64,000 nucleotides of DNA, taken from assembly GCA_036186865.1 (NCBI GenBank), contig AP025065.1:5143421-5207420 (forward strand), written 5' to 3'. The notes below the pieces were generated by a model. It had not been told where the DNA came from. It saw only the letters and a list, made by a program, of their open reading frames with translations, and did no database searches. Below, one piece after another: positions 21,207 through 31,801 of the stretch. Source of the stretch: Eustoma russellianum (taxonomy: Eukaryota > Streptophyta > Magnoliopsida > Gentianales > Gentianaceae). Position 1 is the stretch's first letter; the number at the start of each line of letters is the position of its first letter. Position numbers and translations under genes: made by a program.

Positions 21207-22601
21207 TGTTGGGACATGAAATATTTTGATGAAGTTAAAAGATATTTTGAAAGAGTTAAAAAGAAAATTTACACTTGGAATTTGAAGAAAAATAAGGAAA
21301 CACACTGTGAGAAATTGATTTCTCACATGGATCGATTGATGTATACATCAGTCTCCCAGGAATAGACATCGATCGATCTATGTTAGGATTGTCCAAAGTT
21401 GGAACCTCATTGTGAGACATCGATCTCTAAGACTGGGTCACATCGATCGATCTATGTATACATCAGTCTCTTGAAGAAGAGACATTGATCTATCGATGTG
21501 TGTAAGCACAAACTTGAAACCTTACTGTGAGACATCGATCTCTAAACCATGGGACATCGATCTATTGATGTATACATCAATCTCTCAAGGGAGAGACATC
21601 GATCGATCGATGTGTGCAGGTTCAAAACTGGAACTTCTCTGGAGGACATCGATCTCTCAAGTCAGACACATCGATTGATCGATGTCATCCAGAATTCAAA
21701 TTTTTATGATCGTTAGAACAAAATCCAAGGAAGATTCATGGTCTTTTCTCTTTCCAATCTTGCTCAAATTTCTTGTGGACTTTTCTCTAAAATTAAACAT
21801 GCTTTGTATCCATGTCTAAGATTCTCTAGGGTGGATTTGGAGGACCAAATCAATCCATTGAGTGGCTAAAGGTTATTTTTAGATTGCCAAGACTGAAGAC
21901 TGACTTAAAGATGTGGGGGAGGCTCCAAAAACATGAATAACACCTCGTATAAATAGAAGAAGCTCAGATGAGGCAAATATACAATTTCACCATCTTCAAG
22001 CTTCATTCTTCATTGTTGTAAATTTATCTCATTTGTGTAAAAGTTCTTAAAGCTTGTTAAGCTCTTATTTTTTCCTCATTTTTGTAAACTGAGAGATTGT
22101 AAGTTTAACCAAGAGGAACCATAAATATTTGATTTCTTGTTTGTGTTTAGACTAGTGAAAAAGTGTAACCCCACCACTTCCTAGAAACCCACTATGGGAA
22201 AGTTCTTTGAGAGAAATTTGTTGCAGCTATGAGGTGGCAAGAAATTGTTCTTACTTAGAGCTGAAGTAGTTTTAGTTGCACAAAGTTGTTTTGTGCAAGA
22301 AGTTATTGTGGTTGCTTGGACTAAGTTGTTAGTGTTAGTACTTCGGTGGTTGTTCTTATTAAGAATACTAAGAAGAGTATTTGTTGAAAATCTACTTTGG
22401 CAACAAACTGGTAGTGGAGTAGAATCATTTACGATTCAAACCACTGTATATCCGGTGTTCTCATTCATTGTCTCTCATATCCCATTCTTGCTTTGATTTT
22501 GAATTCCATTTGAGTTGGAGATAGTCAAAAACAAGAAAATTCTGCAAAATCACCTAACACTCGATTCACCCCCCTCTAGAGTGATTTTCACAGACCTAAC
22601 A
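21207..22601 (+). repeat. Old Sirevirus 3' LTR (about 1395 bp)
   Basis: It starts TGTTGGGACATG straight after a polypurine tract and ends GACCTAACA, with the ttcacccccctctaga box shortly before the end that is common near the LTR 3' ends of this type. A TATA-like stretch (cgtataaatag at about 21948) fits a promoter. The matching 5' LTR is not in the window, so the end is inferred. The 83-codon frame at 22245 is not credible as a gene. Confidence 0.65.
21301..21690. repeat. Tandem array with ATCGAT hairpins in the old Sirevirus LTR
   Basis: About 3.5 units with a period of 105-115 bases start with a tgtgagacatcgatctct-like phrase at about 21306, 21411, 21526 and 21640. Each holds several nested palindromes (catcgatcgatcgatg, gtatac, atcgatcgat), so the array could fold into repeated hairpins. 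Confidence 0.8.
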
Positions 22602-22605
22602 TCAT

Positions 22606-22609
<4 letters not shown>

Positions 22610-22690
<81 letters not shown>

Positions 22691-22707
22691 TGTATGTATG
22701 TATGTAT
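22610..22707. repeat. Compound microsatellite (TA)n(TATG)n
   Basis: About 55 bases of TA repeats run into about 45 bases of TATG repeats. Plus-strand frames through it (starts at 22515, 22666, 22670) are artefacts of the repeat; only the part after 22708 is LINE sequence. Confidence 0.95.
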
Positions 22708-23499
22708 CATGGCCAAACCGCAGCCGGACCGGAGGGATACAATGGAAGTTTTTATCGTACTTATTGGGAGATTATTCGCTCAGATGTCTATAAGGCCATG
22801 CAAAAAATTTTCCTGGGTTTCCCCTTACCAAAAGTTGTCGCCCACGCCATGATCATATTGCTACCTAAAGGTACATCACAAACATCTTTTGCAGACTACC
22901 GGCGGATTGCACTCTGTAATTTTCTCAGCAAGATTCAGACACGGATTTTAGCCACTCAGCTAAGTATACTTTTACCGGTAATCATTTCCTCTGAGCAAGT
23001 GGGATTTCAAAAAGGTAAAAGTATTGCAAAGCATGTACTATTATCCAATGAGATGATTCATTGGTTATATCACTCTCCACGCTCGTCTAACTGCTTAATA
23101 AAGTTGGATCTTGCAAAAGCGTTTGGCCGAGTTAATTGGCAGTTTCTACATCTGGTCTTAGCCCGATTTGGCTTCTCACCTTTCTTCATCAAATTAATCA
23201 ATAACCATCTTAGCAACACACATTTCTCTATTTTAATTAATGGAGTCTCCAACGGTGTTTTCCCAACCGACCAGGGGGTGAAGCAAGGGGATCCTCTATC
23301 CCCTTTGCTATTCATTATTGTGGCGGAGGCCTTCACAAGTGCTTTTCATGCTCATATACATAGTGGCTACATACGACCTTTTCCTGTGGGCTGAATTCCT
23401 CTTACTATCTCCCATCTGGCCTACGTCGATGATCTCCTTCTTTTTGTTGCAGGTGACAGACATAATTTGAGGCATATCAAAAGTTTTCTTGCAACTTAT
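22708..23499 (+). pseudogene. L1-a: L1-type LINE reverse transcriptase, first half
   Basis: The plus-strand frame begins within the RT domain (AAGPEGYNGSFYR, the usual 'GPDGFxxxFY' box), then SFADYRRIALCNFLSKI, EQVGFQKGKSI, KLDLAKAFGRVNW (catalytic Asp) and QGVKQGDPLSPLLFI. A stop at about 23392 is followed in the same frame by SHLAYVDDLLLFVAG, carrying the catalytic Asp pair. The endonuclease and ORF1 are missing: the copy is 5'-truncated at the microsatellite. It is cut at 23499 by S2 and continues at 31802. Confidence 0.92.
23495..23499. repeat. S2 target-site duplication, left (CTTAT)
   Basis: CTTAT precedes the S2 LTR and recurs at 31797-31801 after it. Confidence 0.9.
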
Positions 23500-26400
23500 T
23501 GAAGGATCTGCAAGGCACCACTAGAAGGGGGAGTTGAATAGGTGGTGCGGAAAGTGTGGTTTTTAAAATTTGTTTAAACCTAAACAACTCAACTTCTGAA
23601 AACCGATTCTGTTTTCAGGACCAGTTTTAAAACGTTTTTAAAACCAGGTTATAGGTCTCCAAAAATTATGAAATTTTGAGAGAACTTAGCCTCAGATGTT
23701 ATGAGGGTCCGTAAAAATTTCAAATTAAAATTCAACCTTTAACCCCTTCAAAAATCGTTGATACTCAGATTGCTCGAATCTGCCTGAAACGGTAGATGGT
23801 TTTGAAAAATTTATTCCTATTTGTGTGAACGTCCAAAAGCTCTGAAAATTTAACCACTAACTCCTTATATACTATATTTAAATGGGTTGAAACAGTTTTG
23901 CAAAATTCTTTTGGGAAGTAGGTCAACTACAATCAAAGTCTCAACCTTTGCAAGTTTGAAAATCAGACTGCACTAGTCTCAGAACTTTTGATGTTTGATT
24001 GACGTATACTTATCCAAAAGGGTTGAAACTTGTGCCAAATTAACCCTAGGACGTGTGAGTATACTTCTGGAAATTTTCGTGATTTTTGAAATTCGTTAAC
24101 TATTTTTACGGATACGAACAAGAAGGGTAATCAGTGCAGTAACTGAAAAAGTAAATGCTGAAAGTAAATGGCACCAAGATTTTTATACTGGTTCGGTTAT
24201 AAACAACCTACTCCAGTCTTCAAGGAACACCTTCTTTGGTTCACACTAATCACACACACGCAATACACCTTACCACAGGGTTGATAGAGTTACACCTAAC
24301 TCCAACCCTTTACAAACCTTTTACGGTTAATACAATTTGCACGAACACCACCAACTCGCAAGAATGAAGATTGATCACACCTTGATCAATCTTTTACAAA
24401 GATATGGAATATGTGGTGGTCTATATCAAGGCTATTCAAGATTGAAAGATGTGAACACAATAGGCTTTCAAGAAGAAAGAAAGAAGGAGAATGTAGGAGA
24501 AGAAGGCTAGAACACTTTTGATCCTTGAACTTGCAACTCTTGTTCTTGTACTTGTTTTGCTCTTCTTTATCTCCTTTTAATTTGTTTTGGCCGCCCCCTA
24601 GAGTGTAGTCTCCCTCTTGAAAATTATCTTCTAAGTCTTTGGGAGGATGTAAGACATTATTGTGACATGGTCTTGCTTACTTGGCATCTTCTTATTGGAT
24701 GATCATTTAAGCTTTGCTTACTTGACACTTCATGATTGGTTGAATATTGTCATCATTGATGACTTTGAAAAATCTGAGAATAACACTTAAAACATGTGCC
24801 AAAATCATCATAAAATAATTTCCATAAATCATAATATTATCACATAAATGTTGCAAGACAATTTTCTCACAAAATTGAGCCAAAAATTCGGCCATGCCAT
24901 GCTGAATTTTCAGCATGTGCATCATTCCATTTTATTCAAAATAATGCCAAATTTAATTTGATTTTTCTTTATAAAATGAATCACCAATTGATGGTAAATA
25001 TTCCTATCACATGAGAAATGAACTTGGACACAATTTTTCTCATAAATTCGGCCACTCTATGTCTCACACATGCTGAAAAAATTTTCAGCATGTGTGATAT
25101 ATAAAATATCACACTTTATTAATTTAACTAATATTCAAATCATTTCCATTTCTTCTTCCAATCAATCACACAATAAAAGATGATGAAATATATCACATTC
25201 AAGTCACAAAAATCGGCAAGCTTGTTTAGCATGCTGAAATTTTCAGCATGTGATATATGAGAGACAAATTTTGAATTCTTACCATTTGTAGCTTCTCTCT
25301 TTAATTCACCAACATTGCATGATTGATCCTTGACCAATCAATAGGCCAACAAGGCTCCAATAAGCTCCATCTCAGCTGTAGGTGGCGTTGGATATATATG
25401 TGCATGTGCTGAAATTTATTTTTGCTAACTTTGTAAAATAATGCACATTTAATAATACACACATGTTATATTCCAATCAGCCCTTGATTTAATTTTCTAG
25501 AACACTTTAAGATGTATAACATATGTAAAAAGTGTCTAGATACGTGTCACATGATGTACCAAAAACGTTCCATGTGTTGTGTGCGTAGAAAACCGAATTT
25601 TCGATATTTATCGATTACCCGATTTTTCTCTAATTTAAATTCCAACTTTTGCACATGTTATATATATTATGTTATACATAATATATATAATATATACTTT
25701 AAATCTCAGCACTTGGCTGGTCTAAAGTGGTACCATTCACATGTGACAAAATTAAACTTGGAATCTTCACATTTTGGCCTTAATGTGGGGTAATTTGTGT
25801 GTGCCTACATGGAAAGTATTTTTGGCTGAATATTACATGTAACCCACGAAAATAATAATGATTTTTGAGGTATAGGGGCTGACCATCTATTTATGGCAAG
25901 TACGTGACACGTTGGCGAAGTTTCGGTATTCGCCCGATACGACAATTTTTGGTTTAGAACCTTTTATCGTGTCGTATTTAATTTTTCATCACCATATCTT
26001 ATTTCATATGATATAATACCTGAATATACTTATAAATATGAGTTAAGTATAGTGGTGTGACATTAACGTACGTACGTAAAATATATAACGTGTCGGTAGT
26101 ATGTTGGAATACGTGTGTATGTGCTTTTTTCAAAAAATCTGAAAATATATGTAATATATATGTATATGGCGTGTACACATTAAGAGGGGAGGAGGAGAAA
26201 ACTTTCCTTCCTTAGCTTTGTTGCCTTTGTGCCTTTTCCAAATGTGGCTTCCTTTAATGAACTACTTAGTTTAATAAACTAAGTACTTCACTTAATGAAC
26301 TAGTTTAGTTCATTAATAGTGGCACCTGAAAATAGTATAAACACAACAAATGTTTGCCATATGATGTAAGCTTTAACGCTTCATGGCTCGTTAGTCCGGC

Positions 26401-26544
26401 AACATTATATATAAGCTAAATAAGGCAAGTAATAGCAATGTATCATGCATACATGTATATCTTATGCACGTTTTATCTTATGCTCGTTTTTGTGCACATT
26501 TAAATCATGTATTTGAAAATCACTCAAACCCCTTTTTCTCTACA
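23500..26544 (-). repeat. S2 3' LTR (3045 bp)
   Basis: Begins TGAAGGATCTGC, ends TCTCTACA, and matches 28751-31796 over its full length with scattered differences. It shares most landmarks with the S1 LTR, including CATGCTGAA palindromes (about 24898-24916, 25070-25100, 25229-25250) and the acttagtttaataaactaag palindrome at about 26264. Confidence 0.94.
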
Positions 26545-26560
26545 ATCTCCCCCTTTTGAT
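26545..26560 (-). other. S2 polypurine tract
   Basis: The minus strand reads ATCAAAAGGGGGAGAT directly before the 3' LTR, the consensus-like Sirevirus form. Confidence 0.88.
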
Positions 26561-26806
26561 GATTTTCAAAATAACTTATGCACATGATTTTAATCCTATC
26601 GCTCCCCCTTCAATTATGCATAAATTAAAAATTCGAAATTTAAATTTTGAATCCACTCCCCCTTGATTTATGCAATCATTATCTCTCCCCCCCTTAAATC
26701 ATGCTTTCTCTCCCCCTTTATTTTGGAAAGCAAATTAAAAGATGCCTGTAAAGATGAAGAAAAAAATCATGCATTTCATATATGTGCGTTCGTAAGGGTT
26801 ATTTAT

Positions 26807-27904
26807 TCAACCCTTTGAAAATGTCCCTTTTGGTACCCACATTTGGGTGACCTTTCTAGGTCTTCCAAGAGGTGAGAAAGATGATGAGAATGCAACATAA
26901 TACACTTTTGGTGCAACTGTATCTGGCCTTTGGCCAAGAACTCCTTTATACGCATTATATGTAGGATGTTTTTGATATGTCCTTGTGTTTGTATGCGTAG
27001 TGCGTGGATGGAATGAATGTCGTGTATGAAATACTCTTTTCTTTTCATATCTATGTGGTACAAAGTTGTATTTCACATGACGTGAAGAGGAAGTGGGGCG
27101 TGATGAGGAAATAGGCAATTTTTGCGTCATCTTAGACGCCATTTTAGCCTTTGGGGTGTCTACTTTCTTAGACACAACAAACTTAGTTTGTTTGGTGGAT
27201 ACTTCATTAATATCAACGTATCCCAACCCCGTTTTATCACTATCATGCTTTTGTGATAAGATAATACGATGCAGCATGTTAGATCCCGTGTCAAATTGTT
27301 TCACCTTTTTCTCTACATCCGCATTCTTTGATTTCAAGTTTGAAATCTCGGATTTCAATTCAATGTTCTCAGATGACAATGATGAAATTTCAGATTTTAA
27401 TGAATTTATAATGCATGACGACTCTTCTTTTGAATCGTTTAATTGAGACACAAGATCTTTGTTAAAAGATTCTAACAATTTCTTGTCTTCAATTAATCGC
27501 TTCTTTTCTTTTGCAAGAGTCTTTGAAAACTTATGAAATTCTAAATATTGACTAAATAAATCATCATATGAACATTCAGAGTCGGAATCAGAGTCGGAAG
27601 ATATCTCATTTGATGCTTTAGATGTAAAGCATACTTGTGCCTTGTGTTCTTCCGTATCATCAGTCTCAGAGTCGGATGTGTCACTCCAAGTGGAGGCTTT
27701 GAATGCTCTTGTCCTTTGCTTAGGTTCTGAGACGAGTCTATTCTTGTTCCGATCCTTGTCAGGGTATTTGTTTGTTTGTTTTTCTTTATTAGGGCAGTCA
27801 TATGATAGATGTCCAAGTTTGCCGCATTCATAGCACTTTATTTCCTTATTTTTATTTTTATGATCCTTAGATGAGGTAGACTTATGTTTAATCGATTTTC
27901 TCAA
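26807..27904 (-). pseudogene. S2 gag, zinc-knuckle and C-terminal part (365 codons)
   Basis: The zinc knuckle CYECGKLGHLSYDC has its ligands at residues 24, 27, 32 and 37. A Ser/Asp/Glu-rich stretch follows (about 70-115), then a Lys/Glu/Leu-rich coiled-coil region (about 125-215) and a basic Tyr/His/Arg-rich tail ending VPKGTFSKG. The tail equals the S1 segment that lies just before protease, so the protein keeps everything up to the gag-pol border. It is in the same frame as the upstream gag ORF and separated from it only by one TGA at about 27912. Listed as a pseudogene because that stop interrupts gag. Confidence 0.88.
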
Positions 27905-27913
27905 TATTTTTCT

Positions 27914-28696
27914 TCATCTTTTAGCAATTGTGATTAAGTCCTCATCATCGGAATCTGTGTCACTATCATCTACGACGTATTCATTTGATTTAAATGCTAT
28001 AGCCCTATCATTATTAGAAATGGACTCAGAATGTCTCAAAGCAAGTTTGTTTTCATATACCTTAAGTGATCCGATTAGTTCTTCCATTTTAATCGATTTG
28101 GTCTCTTTGCTTTCTTCTATGGCCGTTACTTTAGGATCCCACACGGATGGAAGGCTTCGCAAGACCTTTTGTACCTTTTCCTGCATAGTGAAGGCTTTGC
28201 CAAGAGACTCAAGAGAATTATAAATGTTAGTCAAGCGTAAATCCATCTCAACAATAGACTCATTTGGCAATAATTTAAAGGACTCAAGGTTGGACATAAG
28301 CATATTGATTTTGGACTCCTTTACTTGGCTAGTCCCTTCACGTTTCATTTCAAGAATATGCCACATCTCTTGAGCACTAGAACAATTAGACACGTAACTA
28401 GCCTCACTCTTACTTAGGCTGTTTAATAGTAGTTGCATGGCTTTAGCATTCATACTCAACTTCTTTTTGTCATCACTACTGTATTCTTGTTTCGTTTTTG
28501 TAACCTCTAGTGTGACACCATCAATTATTGACATCTTAGTAGGAACAAATGGACCGTCTTCTATGATGGACCATAGATCAATATCAATAGCCATAAGAAA
28601 GAGTTTCATTCTTAATTTCCATTGAATAAAAGACTCACCGTCGAAAAGAGGAGACCTTACAGTTGACATGCCTTCTTGCACGGTTGTGGTTGCCAT
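27914..28696 (-). pseudogene. S2 gag, capsid part (260 codons)
   Basis: Starts MATTTVQEGMSTVRSPLFDG and continues with ESFIQWKLRMKLFLMAID and LWSIIEDGPFVP, the copia gag (UBN2/DUF4219-like) core; then an EMWHILEMKREGTSQVKESK segment and an acidic end. Open over its whole length, starting 40 bases inside the primer-binding site, which is the normal place for gag. It stops at a TGA after TIAKR; the rest of gag follows in the same frame. This is the best-preserved coding region in the window. Confidence 0.9.
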
Positions 28697-28736
28697 CTCA
28701 CTGAATCGTTGGATTCTTTGAAGTGAGTGTTCCTGC

Positions 28737-28748
28737 GTTCTGATACCA
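28737..28748 (-). other. S2 primer-binding site (initiator tRNA-Met, one mismatch)
   Basis: The minus strand reads TGGTATCAGAAC, one base off the plant tRNA-Met complement, two bases inside the LTR boundary at 28751. Confidence 0.85.
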
Positions 28749-28750
28749 AT

Positions 28751-31700
28751 TGAAGGATCTGCCAGGCACCACTAGAAGGGGGGGGTTGAATAGGTGGTGC
28801 GGAAAGTGTGGTTTATAAAATTTGTTTAAACCTAAACAACTCAACTTCTGAAAACCGATTCTGTTTTCAGGACCAGTTTTAAAACGTTTTTAAAACCAGG
28901 TTATAGGTCTCCAAAAATTATGAAATTTTGAGAGAACTTATCCTCAGATGTTATGAGGGTCCCCTAAAAATTTCAAATTAAAATTCAACCTTTAACCCCT
29001 TCAAAAATCGTTGATACTCAGATTGCTCAAATCTGCCTGAAACGGTAGATGGTTTTGAAAAATTTATTCCTATTTGTGTCAACGTCCAAAAGCTCTGAAA
29101 CTTTAACCACTAACTCCTTATATACTATATTTAAATGGGTTGAAACATTTTTGCAAAATTATTTTGGGAAGTAGGTCAACTACAATCAAAGTCTCAACCT
29201 TTGCAAGTCTGCAAATCAGACTGCACTAGTCTCAGAACTTTTGACGTTTGATTGACTTATACTTATCCAAAATGTTTGAAACTTGTGCCAATTTAACTCT
29301 AGGACGTGTGAGTATACTTCTGGAAATTTTCGTGATTTTTGAAATTCGTTAACTATTTTTACGGATACAAACAAGAAGGGTAATCAGTACAGTAACTGAA
29401 AAAGTAAATGCTGAAAGTAAATGGCACCAAGATTTTTATACTGGTTCGGTTATAAACAACCTACTCCAGTCTTCAAGGAACACCTTCCTTGGTTCACACT
29501 AATCACACACACGCAATACACCTTACCACAGGGTTGATAGAGTTACACCTAACTCCAACCCTTTACAAACCTTGTACGGTTAATACAATTTGCACAAACA
29601 CCACCACCTCGCAAGAATGAATATTGATCACACCTTGATCAATCTTTTACAAAGATATAGAATATGTGATGGTCTATATCAAGCCTATTCAAGATTGAAA
29701 GATGTGAATACAATAGGCTTTCAAGAAGAAAGAAAGAAGGAGAAGGTAGGAGAAGAAGGCTAGAACACTTTTGATCCTTGAACTTGCAACTCTTGTTCTT
29801 GTACTTGTTTTGCTCTTCTTTCTCTCCTTTTAATTTGTTTTGGCCGCCCCCTAGAGTGTAGTCTCCCTCTTGAAAATTATCTTCTAAGTCCTTGGGAGGA
29901 TGTAAGACATCATTGTGACATGGTCTTGCTTACTTGGCATCTTCTTATTGGATGATCATTTAAGCTTTGCTTACTTGACACTTCATGATTGGTTGAATAT
30001 TGTCATCATTGATGACTTGGAAAAATCTGAGAATAACACTTAAAACATGTGCCAAAATCATCACAAAATAATTTCCATAAATCATAAGATTATCACATAA
30101 ATGTTGCAAGACAATTTTCTCACAAAATTGAGCCAAAAATTCGGCCATGCCATGCTGAATTTTCAGCATGTGCATCATTCCATTTCATTCAAAATAATGC
30201 CAAATTTAATTTGATTTTTCTTTATAAAATGAATCACCAATTGATGGTAAATATTTCTATCACATGAGAAATGAACTTGGACACAATTTTGCTCATAAAT
30301 TCGGCCACTCTATGTCTCACACATGCTGAAAAAATTTTCAGCATGTGTGATATATAAAATATCACACTTTATTAATTTAAATAATATTCAAATCATTTCT
30401 ATTTCTTCTTCCAATCAATCACACAATAAAAGATGATGAAATATATCACATTCAAGTCACAAAAATCGGCACGCTTGTTTAGCATACTGAAATTTTCAGC
30501 ATGTGATATATGAGAGACAAATTTTGAATTCTTACCATTTGTAGCTTCTTTCTTTAATTCACCAACATTGCATGATTGATCCTTGACCAATCAATATGCC
30601 AACAAGGCTCCAATAAGCTCCATTTCAGCTGTAGGTGGCGTTGGATATATATGTGCATGTGCTGAAATTTATTTTTGCTAACTTTGTAAAATAATGCACA
30701 TTTAATAATACACACATGTTATATTCCAATCAGCCCTTGATTTAATTTTCTAGAACACTTTAAGATGTATAACATATGTAAAAATTGTCTAGATACGTGT
30801 CACATGATGTACCAAAAACGTTCCATGTGTTGTGTGCGTAGAAAACCGAATTTTCGATATTTATCGATTACCCGATTTTTCTCTAATTTAAATTCAACTT
30901 TTGCACATGTTATATATATTATGTTATACATAATATATATAATATATACTTTAAATCTCAGCACTTGGGTGGTTTAAAGTGGTACCATTCACATGTGACA
31001 AAATTAAACTTGGAATCTTCACATTTTGGCCTTAATGTGGGGTAATTTGTGTGTGCCAACATGGAAAGTATTTTTGGCTGAATATTACATGTAACCCACG
31101 AAAATAATAATGATTTTTGAGGTATAGAAGCTGGCCATCTATTTATGGCAAGTACGTGACACGTTGGCGAAGTTTCGGTATTCGTCCGATACGACAATTT
31201 TTGGTTTAGAACCTTTTATCGTGTCGTATTTAATTTGTCATCACCATATCTTATTTCATATGATATAAGACCTGAATATACTCATAAATATGAGTTAAGT
31301 ATAGTGGCGTGACATTAACGTACGTACGTAAAATATATAACGTGTCGGTAGTACGTTGGAATACATGTGTATGTGCTTTTTTCAAAAAATCTGAAAATAT
31401 ATGTAATATATATGTATATGGCGTGTACACATTAAGAGGGAAGAAGGAGAAAACTTTCCTTCCTTAGCTTTGTTGCCTTTGTGCCTTTTCCAAATGTGGC
31501 TTCCTTTAATGAACTACTTAGCTTAATAAACTAAGTACTTCACTTAATGAACTAGTTTAGTTCATTAATAGTGGCACCTGAAAATAGCATAAACACAGCA
31601 AATGTTTGCCATATGATGTAAGCTTTAACGCTTCATGGCTCTTTAGTCCGGCAACATTATATATAAGCTAAATAAGGCAAGTAATAGCAATGTATCATGC

Positions 31701-31796
31701 ATACATGTATATCTTATGCACGTTTTATCTTATGCTCGTTTTTGTGCACATTTAAATCATGTGTTTGAAAATCACTCAAACCCCTTTTTCTCTACA
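28751..31796 (-). repeat. S2 5' LTR (3046 bp)
   Basis: Starts TGAAGGATCTGC, ends TCTCTACA. The palindromes recur at about 30151-30171, 30320-30348 and 30480-30502, and the cttaataaactaagt palindrome at about 31525. No gene on either strand. Confidence 0.94.
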
Positions 31797-31801
31797 CTTA
31801 T
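31797..31801. repeat. S2 target-site duplication, right (CTTAT)
   Basis: Exact match to 23495-23499. Confidence 0.9.

Larger units (their letters stand above)
23500..31796 (-). mobile_element. S2: gag-only Sirevirus-type element (8.3 kb)
   Basis: Two 3.05-kb LTRs (23500-26544 and 28751-31796) flank only 2206 bp. The internal region has a primer-binding site, nearly complete gag and a canonical polypurine tract, all on the minus strand, but no protease, integrase, RT or RNase H. The ends are TG...CA and the TSD is CTTAT. Sequence resembles S1 throughout but is clearly a separate subfamily (LTR start TGAAGG against TGTAGG; many substitutions). Pol was lost either before insertion, which would make S2 a mobile non-autonomous form, or by an internal deletion afterwards. 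Confidence 0.95.

Noticed and set aside
21301..21690. Possible CRISPR-like array
   Set aside because: Units are direct tandem copies that include the 'spacers', sit in an LTR and vary in length; this is eukaryotic DNA.
22515..22793. Ile-Tyr and Met-Tyr-Val-Cys repeat protein
   Set aside because: Translation of the (TA)n(TATG)n microsatellite.
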